Source of the DNA: Clitoria ternatea
Lineage: Eukaryota > Streptophyta > Magnoliopsida > Fabales > Fabaceae
Length of the DNA: 64,000 nucleotides
Direction of reading: 5' to 3'
Assembly (NCBI GenBank): GCA_037962975.1
Contig: CM075673.1
Coordinates: 17,592,001-17,656,000, forward strand
The translations under genes and the position numbers were made by a program. Shown in pieces: positions 1-9,225 of this stretch. The notes below the pieces were generated by a model. The model made no database searches, had not been told where the DNA came from, and saw only the letters and a list, made by a program, of their open reading frames with translations. The first letter of the stretch is position 1, and each line of letters opens with the position of its first letter.

Positions 1-395
1 ATAATACAAACTTCCTTCCTTCAAGAGTCATCTCGACATTCTCACATCGAGTCACCGATCTCAAACAAGTACCGGTCGGTGTAGTCGCCATTATAGAACC
101 TCTCATCGTGAAAACAGGCACTTTCAAGCGCCTCACACAATCCTCGAAAATAAATGAGTATATAGCACCAGAATCAAATATAACATGTACCGGAGTGCCA
201 AGGATTTCACACTTACCACGAATAAGATCTTCAGTTTGTGCGGCTTCTTCACCGGTAACGGGAAAGACTCTTCCAGCTGCTTGTGGTTGATCACCACCAT
301 TACGGTTGCCAATTCTTCCACCATGGCCATTACCTCGACCATTACCATTTCTTCCACCATTATGGTTTCCACCACAGCCACCATTTCCTCCACTT
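1..395 (-). pseudogene. gag C-terminus and aspartic protease fragment (Tekay-A)
   Basis: Read on the minus strand from 395 down, a Gly/Asn-rich stretch (GCGGNHNGG and similar) leads into a retroviral-type aspartic protease. The catalytic segment reads FDSGAIYSFI, where the family norm, seen in Tekay-2, is FDSGATHSFI. It runs off the window's left edge before reverse transcriptase. It breaks at about 395, where antisense-ORF sequence of the Tat element begins. The G/N-rich linker replaces the zinc-knuckle region in this copy. It is too short to judge whether the rest was functional. Confidence 0.75.
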
Positions 396-406
396 CACCA
401 AGAAAT

Positions 407-996
407 CTTTAGAGCGGCAGGTTTCTGAACTTCAGCAGCAGAACAAGTCTATCCCCCTCCTGGAAGAAGAGCTCCAGCTTGAGAAGAAGAAATCCGCCAA
501 GCTGAGTGAAGATCTTGCAGCAGTGGAGGCCAGCCATAATAAAAGCTTAGGAGAGTGGGAGGCCCTCAGGAAGGAGCTACAGACTCAGATTGAAGAGTTG
601 AAGAAGGGGAGTACGGGCGTTGGGCCATTGGAGGAAGAGGTTACCAAGCTTTAGAAGAGGTTGGCTACTTCCAAGGCCAAGGCTGCTAAGGCTTTGGAGA
701 TATACAAGAAGGTAGCTTTTGAATCCTTTGGCCTGGCCCTTCGTCAGGTCTTCTACTACAATCCTGATGTGAAACTCAACTTTTATGGGCTGGATCCATT
801 CTACGAGTTCCACGGAGGGAAACTTGTTGTGGTGAAGAGTGACGGCTCGCATGTGAATCCTCCAGATTCTCTTTATGAACTGCCCCCTCTTCCGGAGGGC
901 CAAAGTATGGAACCACCATCAGTTACTCCAGGCCCTGAAAATGTTATTCAAGAAGATGCTCCAACTGGCCATGAGACCGGTGTTGATGGGACCTAA
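407..996 (+). pseudogene. antisense ORF (aORF) of the Tat element, N-terminus missing
   Basis: The plus-strand frame is open from the junction at about 400 to a stop at 994-996, with one in-frame TAG at 652-654. The first 80 residues are a Leu/Glu/Lys-rich coiled coil (LERQVSELQQQ, LLEEELQLEKKKSAKL). A conserved-looking globular part follows (FGLALRQVFYYNP, LNFYGLDPFYEFHGGKLV) with a Pro/Glu-rich tail. It is antisense to gag-pol and lies after integrase, where Retand- and Grande-type elements are known to carry an extra antisense ORF. An AATAAA lies about 150 bp downstream on the same strand. The function of aORFs is not established. The missing N-terminus and the internal stop make this copy a pseudogene. 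Confidence 0.65.
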
Positions 997-1144
997 GTTG
1001 AAGGAGCCAAGGAAGGGGGAACGGATGTGCCCACAGCGGAGACTTAGACGTTTACTCCTTGATTTTTTGCACTTTATTTTTACAGCTGTGTACTGGGATC
1101 AGCTCCAGTTTCCATGAACTTTTTTGTATAAAATTTTTCTTCAA

Positions 1145-1155
1145 ATAAATAAAAT
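1145..1155 (+). promoter_or_regulatory. candidate poly(A) signal for the antisense ORF
   Basis: AATAAATAAAATTTT lies about 150 bp after the aORF stop, in a T-rich region and on the aORF strand. It matches the plant near-upstream element AATAAA. It suggests that the antisense ORF was a separate transcription unit ending before the tandem-repeat region. Confidence 0.4.
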
Positions 1156-1514
1156 TTTCCTTCACCTTGCTTTAATCGTTTGTGACAAGTGTAAATAACT
1201 TAGGCATATATACTATGCCTTTACCTTTGTATCAATCACAAAACCGCTCTGTTTAACTATGTTAACGTTAAAGCGTAGTTTGCACCCCAGAGAAAATAAT
1301 GAACATCGTAACAGATAAGCAATATCACGTTGAATTATTCACGTGTGTTTTGTCCCCAAGTATAAGTGTTTTGGGAAGCAAATATCTGTTGTGAAATGTT
1401 ACCTTTAACTCCTGGGAGGGTGAAAAGGTTCATTCGATCTCTACAATATGAAATCGCAGTGTTTGCAGTCATCCGCCCTGCGAAAATTATTTCAAAGATT
1501 AGGACAGTGATTGT

Positions 1515-1880
1515 ACTTGGAGTTCGATTCAATCCTACAATCCAAGCCTTCATATGGGGTTCGGTACAACCTTGAAAAAGGTTAGATCCTATAACCCATT
1601 TCTTGAGGTTCGGTTTAGTCCTACAACTCAAGTCTTCAAACGGGGTTCGGTTTAATCCTACTAATCGTACCCAAAGTTCGGTTTAATCCTACAATCTGGG
1701 CCTTCAAATGGTGTTCGGTTCGATCCTACTAACCATACATGGAGTTTGGTTTAATCCTACAATCCAAGTCTTCAAACGGGGTTCGGTTTAGTCCTACTAG
1801 TCGTACCCAGAGTTCGGTTTAATCCTACAATCTGGGCCTTCAATTGGGGTTCAGTTTAATCCTACAACCCATTTCTCCCC
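1515..1880. repeat. tandem repeats in the Tat element 3' untranslated region
   Basis: About ten head-to-tail units share the core TTCGGTTTAATCCTAC. They alternate between a longer unit of about 37 bp (core followed by AATCTGGGCCTTCAAATGG or a variant) and a shorter one of about 31 bp (core followed by TAATCGTACCCAAAG or a variant), so the higher-order period is about 68 bp. Array expansion at this position, between pol and the 3' LTR, is known in Tat/Ogre elements. The rest of 997-2150 holds no recognisable gene. Confidence 0.8.
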
Positions 1881-2159
1881 TCAAGGAGTTACATCGTCAA
1901 TTCACAGAATATGTGATTGAGATCATCTGTCCTGGGGTCCTTATACGTAATGGCCTATGGCTATGAATCACAACATAGAAAGGAAAAGGTGAGAGTGATA
2001 GAGTCATGAACTGCATTCTCATTAAATTGAATGTATATTACAAAGGGAGCGTAGTTGGGGTCATGCCTCATTAAAACCTTCTTGAGAAAACCCAATGGGA
2101 AAAAATTCAAGTGAGGAAAAAGAGTACATGCTGTCTTACCAACTAGCTGTAGTAAATAC

Positions 2160-3190
2160 GTAAATTCTGGGTGTTCCACTTATTGCGGATTGGTGTTCCA
2201 TCAAGCTCTTCAAGCCGGTATGACCCCTTTCCAGTTACCTCAGAAACTCTGTAAGGGCCTTCCCATGTTGGCACCAATTTTCCTTGATGCGCGAACTTAT
2301 TCCCTACACTCGCCTTCCTCAAAATAAGATCTCCAATATTAAAAGCTTTGTATTGTACCGGAGGGCTGCTTTCGCCTTTATTGCCTGGTCTCTAACAAAA
2401 GCTTCTTCCCTCAACTCATGGAGGAAGTCTAGCTCCAAGGCCAAATTGGCGTCATTGTCCCCAGCTGAAAAGTATTCCACTCGAGCTGATCTAGTCTGAA
2501 GCTCCACCGGAATCATCGCTTCGACCCCGTAAGTCAACCGATGGGGATTCGTTAGTAGAAGAATATGGCATAGTACGGTATGCCCACAGAACATGGCATA
2601 ATTGATCAGTCCATCCTCCTTTTGCTTCACCAAGGCGTTTCTTCAACCCCTTCAGCACCTCTCTATTAGCTACCTCCGCTTGGTCATTCGTCTGAGGATG
2701 TTCGACAGATGAAAAGATTTGGACTATCCCCAGTCCTTCAAGCAACTCAGTGAACTTCCTATCTGTGAACTGGGTACCGTTGTCAGTTACGATCCGCCCT
2801 AGAACGCCAAATCGAGCTATGATATTCTCGTATACAAAACGCCTTGTCCGTGCTGATGTGATATGCACTACCGGCTCTGCCTCAATCCACTTGGTGAAGT
2901 AATCAACTCCCACGATCAGGTACTTAATACTTCCTGGTGCGATTGGCAATGGACCTAAAATATCGAGGCCCCATTGATAGAAAGGCCATGGCATAGCGGA
3001 TGAAGAGAGTTCTTGGGCCGGTGTATGATGAAGATTAGAAAACCTCTGGCAAGCATCACACTTCTTCACAAAATCAATTGAGTCCTGCTTCATTGTGGGC
3101 CACCAATACCCAGCCCTGAGGACTTTTCTCATTAAGCTTTTCCTTCGGCGTAGTGCCCACACTGCCCCTCGTGTACCTCCTCCATTACTC
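2160..3190 (-). pseudogene. integrase (Tat element)
   Basis: Minus-strand integrase. The zinc-binding segment ends in CDACQRF (about 3050). The catalytic core shows the first Asp in WGLDILGPLP, the second in VTDNGTQFTD and the Glu in AEVANREVLKGL. The C-terminal part (2160-2633) contains YGVEAMIPVEL and then a GKLVPTWEGPYRV block. The frame changes near 2510, so core and tail are in different frames. It is followed by the 3' non-coding region and is not functional as it stands. Confidence 0.85.
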
Positions 3191-3499
3191 TTTGAATTTC
3201 ACTCTCTCTTAAACAGATGAGGTAAGGCACTGAGAATCCTCTTCTGTATAAAACACCATCGACTATAGTGAAATGCGGCAACTCGTTTTTCACTCTTCTT
3301 CTCTCTTTTTCATCAGTAGGAAGCTGTCCGTCAGCCAGATAACGGATATATGGGATAACCCAACCATTCTAGTAGGGGTAATTGACCATTACAGCGTTAA
3401 GAGAAGGGAACAAAGGAATGCTAGGCGATGTCAGCGTGCGCTGAACCACTGTTGTTATACTGCCAGGCTATTTTGTGCTTGCAAGTCTCGATAAGATGT

Positions 3500-4073
3500 C
3501 TGCTCTAATATTCTCCTCTCTCGGTACATGCTTAAACTCTAACTCATCAAATCTCCCCTTTAACTCATTCACACAATTCAAATACAATTGAAGTTGTGGC
3601 TCACGAACCTAATATTCACCTTGAATCTACGATATCACTAGCTGTGAATCGCTGCATTATGTCACTTCTGTTGCACCGATATCGATTGCCGCTCGGAGGC
3701 CGACCAAACATGCCTCATATTCAGCCTGATTGTTAGAAGTTTTGAAATTGAATCGGAGGGAAATCTCCAAATGCACGCCGTCGTCGCTCTCCACAACAAC
3801 ACCAGTTCCACAACCTTTATTGTTTGACGATCCATCAACATAAACGGTCCAATGTGCTCGAGGTGTAGCTGGATCCGTCCCCGTCATTTCTACAACAAAA
3901 TCCGCTAATACTTCGGCTTTAATGGCTCCTTGTGGTTCATAAGAAATTTTGAACTCAGAAAGTTCGATAGACCACTTGATCATCCTACCAGCGAGGTCTG
4001 GTTTACTAAGCACGGAACAGAGTGGCAAATCCGTTCTCACCAAAACTGGATGTGCGTGAAAATACGGTCTCAA
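3500..4073 (-). pseudogene. archaeal-type RNase H domain (Tat element)
   Basis: Minus-strand fragment with WTVYVDGSSNNKG (first catalytic Asp) and TSNNQAEYEACLVGLRAA (catalytic Glu). This is the pattern of the second, archaeal-type RNase H that Tat-lineage elements carry after the usual gypsy RNase H. The frame stops at 3657, but homologous sequence (SQLVIS, a region ending in ADILSRLAS) continues towards integrase with more stops. It degrades RNA in RNA:DNA hybrids during reverse transcription in intact relatives. Confidence 0.7.
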
Positions 4074-4085
4074 CCGTTGCGAGGC

Positions 4086-5200
4086 CTATACAACTGCAAG
4101 AGCGACCTTTTCTATTTTCTGGTATCTGCCCTCTGCCCCCTGGAATGTCTTGCTAGTGAAGTACACTGGCCTCTGTCCTTCTGGAGTTTCCTTGATCAAT
4201 GCTACGCCCAAGGCTTCATCAGAAATCGTCAAGTATAGGATGAGGGTTTCACCAGGGTCTGGCTTTACCAATATTGGTGGACTTGATAGCACAGCCTTGA
4301 GTTGCTGGAACGCTTGCTCTTGCTCCTCTCCCCATTCAAACTTCTTGTGCTTCTTCAATGCCTTGTACAAAGGAAGGGACCTATGCGCCATTTTGGGCAT
4401 GAATCGAGCCAGAGCGGCCACCTTTCTATTCAACGACTGTACCTCCCTTAAGTTCTTGGGGCTTTGCATATCCAGTATTGCCTGACATTTACCAGGATTG
4501 GCCTCGATGTCGCGCTGGGTTAACATGAAACCTAAAAACTTCCCAGCTGGGACTACAAAGGTGTACTTTAATGGGTTCAACCTCATGTTGTATTGTCGCA
4601 ACCGAGTGAACACTTGGCATAAATCTTCAACGTGATCACCTCCAGCGGGAGTCTTAGCGATAATGTCATCAATATATACCTCCACCAACTTGGTGTGCAT
4701 GCCTTCGAACACCTTATTGATCATTCGCTGGTAAGTGGCTCCAGCATTTTCAGCCCGAAAGGCATAACGGTGTAGCAAAAGACACCACGGTCATTGACAA
4801 AAGTTGTCTTCTCTTGATCCTTCCCCCACATCAGAATTTGGTTATACCCCAAATAAGAATCCATGAAACTAAGGTACTGATAACCAGACGAATCATCAAC
4901 TATACGATTGATGTTTGGGAGTGGATATGGGTCCTCCGAGCAACATCGATTGAGATCTACATAATCTGTGCACATCCTTCACTTGCCATTGGCCTTCTGC
5001 ACCATGACTACATTGGAGAGCCAAGACGAATAACAGACCTCTCTAATGAAACCAGCCTTCAACAATTCTTCTGTTTGGTCACACGCTGCTTTCTGTTTCT
5101 CCAGTCCCAATCTCCTCTTCTTCTGGGCAACCAGTCTTGTCTCTGGATAGACAACCAATTTATGGCAGCAAAAATCAGGGTCCATCCCAGGCATGTCCAT
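4086..5200 (-). pseudogene. reverse transcriptase and gypsy RNase H (Tat element)
   Basis: RT pieces in two frames on the minus strand. The first (4721-5200) carries YPLPNINRIVD and YNQILM, interrupted by a TGA after VQKANGK. A shift near 4755 leads to the second (4086-4778) with the active site VYIDDIIAK at about 4670. The connected gypsy RNase H (LYLTISDEALGVAL, about 4270) lacks the usual catalytic Asp in YxDAS, as is common in Tat elements, where the archaeal-type copy is thought to take over. At least one frameshift and two stops make it a pseudogene. Confidence 0.85.
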
Positions 5201-6093
5201 AACAATCCATGCGAAAAGGTCTTTAAACTCCTGAAAGAACGCACCAAGCGTTGCTCCATGACCAACTCTAGCTTATCATTAATGTGTGTGACCTTATCTA
5301 GGGAATCCCCTAAGACGATGTCCCTGGAACCACCATCCGGTGTAGGCTTTGAGGGATTGAGAGGGTCCATCTTCAATTCTGCTCTGGGGTCCAGATCAAT
5401 CAAACTGACAGACCCAGCCGCTGTTCCTCCATTGTTCATCTTCCTCTTCTTGTTAAATGCTTCCAACTTCACCATATTCAGGCTCAGGTTGTAACAATAC
5501 CTGGCCATCTCTTGATCGCCATGAAGGGATGATACACCGTTATCCTTGTCAATGAACTTGATAAGGAGATATGGGGTAGATACGATTGCTTCCATCGCGT
5601 TCAGAGTGGGACGGCCTATGATCCCATTGTAGGGGGACTCCACATCAATTACTAGGATTCTAGACTTCACCGTTCTTGCTCCAGGTTCGCCCTTAAAAGA
5701 AATGAGGGTATCAAGATACCCTTTGGTGGGTTGCTTCGCCCCATTGAACGTTGTGAGCTCTTGTGTATATGGTTGCAAATCTGCATCATTAAAGCCCATT
5801 TTTTTGAAACAATTATAAAAAATTACATCACAGGAACTTCCCTGATCGACGAGAATTCTTTTGACATCCTTGTTGGCTATGACCGCGATGATAACCACTA
5901 CATCATCACCTGCTGGGACCGTTGGGCCAAAATCGTCGTCTGTGAACGACACCGCCGGTGCTGCCACACCGTCCCTGAAAGGGCGGTTGTCTCTAAGCTT
6001 CCCCTGTACTGACAGGATCATTCGGTGGTGATTCTTTCTAGCTGTGATTGACGCTCCTCCTCTGGTAAATCCTCCAGCTATCATCTCAATCAC
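5195..6093 (-). pseudogene. aspartic protease region (Tat element)
   Basis: The minus-strand frame follows gag without a frame change. The protease active site reads ILVDQGSSCDVIFY (about 5850), the Tat-type form VDxGSS(A/C)D. A GRPTLNAMEAI block, the usual IIGRP-type substrate-flap end, follows at about 5600. The frame is lost near 5190, at the start of RT. A stop near 6115 separates it from gag. In intact elements this protease cleaves the Gag-Pol polyprotein. Confidence 0.85.
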
Positions 6094-6119
6094 CTCACAC
6101 TGGCCTTGCCTTTACTGCT

Positions 6120-7587
6120 GAGGCATACCGTCCTGTTGAGCTCCTCCAGTGATCGCTACTCCCTTCTGTTTATCTGTGGCTGTGAACCTCCTGACCGGAT
6201 TACGACTGTTATCACCTTCATCATCCGGATCTCTTCCCCTCTTATCCGTCCTGTCTGGCTCATCTAAGGACTTCTCCTTGAACAAATACTATTTCAGTTT
6301 CCCCTCTCTAATAAGAGTCTCCACCGTGTTCTTCAACACCTTGCACTCATTTGTGTGATGGCCAACCTGCTCGTGAAAGGAATAGTATTTACGTGAATTC
6401 CCAGGTCTTTTCACTGGAGGTGGTTTCCTTATCCCATAGACGCTGAGTGTGGGCCAACCAACTTCCCTCAGGATTTGGGAATGCCTGGAGTTCAAAGGGG
6501 CGTAGTTGTTGAAAGAGGCGACGCGTCTGTCTCGCTGATGAGGTCGAGTGCTCGTGAAATCTTCCCTTAGGGCATGTTTCTCTGGCCTTACCCTCTCCTT
6601 ATCCCTCCGTGGTTGCTGTGAGGGTGTTGGCGGCTTCATTGTAGCTACAGTAGCTTCCAGGTGCATTTCTATGGCAACATATTTTGAAGCTTTCCTTCGG
6701 AACTCCTCGAAGGTTGTTGGAGGACTCTTTGCCAAAGATAAGGCAAAAGTAGACCTAGGTTGCAAGGCTTCAACCATAATATGGAGCTGTATAGCCTCCG
6801 TGAGGTTAGGCACCAATGCAGCTTCCTTATAGAATCTCTTCAAAAACTCCTTGAGAGTTTCATTTTCTCCCTGCCTTATCTGGGCCAAGGTATGTGAAGT
6901 CCTTGGAATATCTCTGGAGATAACAAAATGGCTTTCAAATGCAGCTGCCATCTCTTCCCAGGAATCTATAGATCCTGAGGGTAAGCTCTTGAACTAACTA
7001 AGAGCTTCCTCTGTCAGTGTTCTTGGGAACATTCTACATATGACATCCTCATCAGCCCCCAGATACATGGCCTCATACACAAAAGCATCAAGGTGCTTAG
7101 TGGGATCAGTCTCCCCATTATACTTTCCGATTGAAAGTGGCTGGGTTGTTTGCAGGTGCTTGGGGATAATGACACTCATGAGTCTCCTTGAGAAAGGAAT
7201 ATTGAGTCTGTAAGCCCCAGAAGTTACCACTGCCTGCTCCTTCCTCCTTGTACTGACTCTATCACCAGAGTCTTGAGTCTGCTCCCTCTCCTTGTAAGTA
7301 GGGATCTTCGAATATTGGAGGGTCGTAGACTTTTCTCTCGTGGATGCATGATGAGCATCGTCCGCCTGAGATGTCACTCTGTCCCCAGTTCCTCTCTTCT
7401 CCTTTCTCAGCTCCATCAACTCCTCCCTGAGCTGCCTTATAACTTTGTCTCGAGGGTCAGGGCTTACCACAGGTACCATCCTCCTCGTGTTGGTTACAGG
7501 AGATTCAAAAATGAGTCTCCTTCCAACCTGCTGATGGGTCACATCTTCCACGTGACCATCAACAAAATCACATCCATCTCTTTCCAT
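6120..7587 (-). pseudogene. gag (Tat/Retand element), three in-frame stops
   Basis: It starts at an ATG at 7587, 45 bp after the primer-binding site. The N-terminal part is charged, with a short coiled-coil (QLREELMELRKEKRG). The gag core follows: a PLSIGKYNGETDPTKHLDAF block, then W-EEMAAAFESHF and QGENETLKEFLKRFYKEA, the classic retrotransposon gag pattern. A late YYSFHEQVGHHTNECKVL segment is a Tat-type zinc-knuckle remnant. In-frame stops lie near 6994, 6289 and 6115; the first replaces the Trp expected before FKSLPSGSI. All pieces are in one frame. Confidence 0.85.
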
Positions 7588-7631
7588 ACAGAACTACCAA
7601 ACTTCTACGAAAAGTAGGAATAACTCTATCG

Positions 7632-7651
7632 AGTCCCACCGGGCGTGCCAA
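7632..7651 (-). other. primer-binding site of the Tat element
   Basis: The minus strand reads TTGGCACGCCCGGTGGGACT immediately after the LTR end CA. Its position, between LTR and gag leader, defines it as the tRNA primer site. I could not assign the tRNA by eye. Confidence 0.6.
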
Positions 7652-8438
7652 TGAACGGGTCTGAACCGGGGTCTATGATTCGGTGTGGGACCAGCCACAA
7701 AAGTATATATATTTTAGTGTTTATACACCAGTACAGTGGGTATCCGGTATTGTAGTCCGGCCTCTCAGTGGGAGAAACCGGTCTCGTTGTCCTGGAGATC
7801 CTTCACACCAGAGTTTCACGTTGGAGTGGGCGAAAGGTAGTGTCACCTGTGAAGATTCTCCGACGCTCAAGTTAGAAGAGTGTATATGAACTCTGTGAAC
7901 ACTTAAGCAATGCAATAGTAAGATGAGAGTTAGAACAACGTAACCTTGCATGTGTATTGGAATATGCTATTTATAGTTGGACGTGGAAAATGAATCGTTA
8001 GATGCAGGTGGGCCCATAGGTTCTGATACCGTGTATAGAGTGTCAATCAAAGTGGCTCAGTACTCAGAGTGTGACAGGGGGTAGGTCAATTATCAGTGTA
8101 TGATCCTGACACGGGGATGGGGGATAATCACCTTTTCTGTACATCACGCCTGCGATCGTACCTACTTCTTTCTGCAAGTGATATTGGCACATTCCGCTGT
8201 GCAGAGTATCCACACTTGATAAGTTATAACCCTTCTTATCTCATTGTGACACTGAGGCAAACGGTTATACGTGACGGGGAAGTGAGGGCAGATGAAGTAT
8301 CCGATGAGGTGAGAACGGATAAAGTATCCGATGGGAGCGGATAACCGGTGTGAAGATACTGCCCTGTGATACTGGTTGCCCTTCTGGAACAGTCATGCTG
8401 ACATCACAACTTGAGGGGCCGGTATCCAGACCGGATCA
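7652..8438 (-). repeat. 5' LTR of the Tat element
   Basis: A 787-bp LTR, TGATCC...TTCA on the minus strand. It starts at the breakpoint in Tekay-A gag and ends at the primer-binding site. A TATA box (CTATAAATAG, minus strand) lies at 7967-7976. A related, diverged LTR fragment is at 58373-58838. No second LTR copy of this element is in the window. Confidence 0.7.
7967..7976 (-). promoter_or_regulatory. TATA box in Tat LTR
   Basis: CTATAAATAG on the minus strand, about 315 bp before the LTR end. It is placed to start the genomic transcript of the element. Confidence 0.6.
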
Positions 8439-8440
8439 CC

Positions 8441-8869
8441 CTACTTAAGCTCCATGAACTCAAGTTCTTTCTTACTTCTGTAGCTATCCGAAAAATATTT
8501 CTTCAAGAACTCAACCTTAAAGTTTTCCCAAACCAAGGGAACATCAGCGGACACCATGCACCCTCTAGTAAGATGCCACCATGCTTCGGCTTCATCACGG
8601 ATCATAAAAACCGCATACTCTACTTTTTGTGCTTCAGAACACTCGAAGCTTGCATAAATTCTTTCCAAATCATTGATCCAAGCATAAGCATCCTCAGGTT
8701 TATAACCTCCATGAAATTCAAAAGGTTTCCTTTTGAGAAATAGATCAAGACCTTGGGCACCTTGCCCCACATTCAGTTGGCCTTGTCTTTCCAAGAGATC
8801 AGCAAAATGATTCAAGGCATTTACCATAGCAGCAGACTCACAGTTCTGCCTACCAGCTATATTCTGTGC
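8441..8869 (-). pseudogene. gag N-terminal half (Tekay-A), cut by the Tat insertion
   Basis: Minus strand from about 8869, with a likely ATG at 8825-8827. It contains FADLLERQGQ, LDLFLKRKPFEFHGG, the WINDLERIYASF block, RDEAEAWWHL and FKVEFLKKYFSDSYRSKK. These match Tekay-2 gag block for block (for example FLKRKPSEFLGG and RDEAENWWKI). It ends at ELEFMELK, where the Tat LTR begins. The following half of gag is missing at both ends of the insertion. Confidence 0.85.
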
Positions 8870-9210
8870 CTATATTTTAAAACATGACTCGTATATGAGT
8901 AAACTAGACCAAACAATTAATTTTCAACTTATAAACTAAAAAGGTTTCAACATTCATTGGTCCGTTATGCATCACATCACATGATCATGTCAATCTCAAT
9001 ACATAATCATAACATATTCATCATAGAAGGTAAATAGTGTAAGGAATCTTGGTTGGACTCAACAAGAAGTACATCAATTTCAATTCAATAACAAACAGCC
9101 ACAAATCAATCAAATAATCTATAACTCAATCAATTATAGCTCATATGATCCAATCATAAGTAACAATTACTTGAACAACATCAATTGTGTCTGTATCAAG
9201 AGCAATCAAT
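8870..9210 (-). other. Tekay-A 5' leader
   Basis: An AT-rich untranslated leader between primer-binding site and gag. I see no ORF or RNA gene. Confidence 0.6.
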
Positions 9211-9222
9211 GCTCTGATACTA
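9211..9222 (-). other. primer-binding site of Tekay-A
   Basis: The minus strand reads TAGTATCAGAGC, one base off the initiator-Met tRNA primer site TGGTATCAGAGC seen intact in Tekay-2. It lies 3 bp from the LTR edge at 9226. It fixes both the orientation of the element and the LTR boundary. Confidence 0.8.
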
Positions 9223-9225
9223 GGT

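Larger units (their letters stand above)
396..8438 (-). mobile_element. Tat/Retand-type gypsy element, 3' end deleted, inserted in Tekay-A gag
   Basis: In minus-strand order: 5' LTR (8438-7652), primer-binding site, gag, protease, RT, degenerate RNase H, archaeal-type RNase H, integrase, a 3' non-coding region with tandem repeats, and an antisense ORF. The second RNase H and the antisense ORF after pol are the hallmarks of the Tat lineage (Retand/Grande-like). It starts TGATCC at 8438, directly after a gag ELEFMELK segment of Tekay-A. No 3' LTR is present: the antisense ORF stops abruptly at about 395 against Tekay protease sequence. One deletion must have removed the 3' LTR, the start of the antisense ORF and about half of the host gag. 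Confidence 0.8.

Noticed and set aside
133..393. Minus-strand Met/Val/Glu-rich ORF
   Set aside because: Out-of-frame shadow of the Gly/Asn-rich gag and protease frame.
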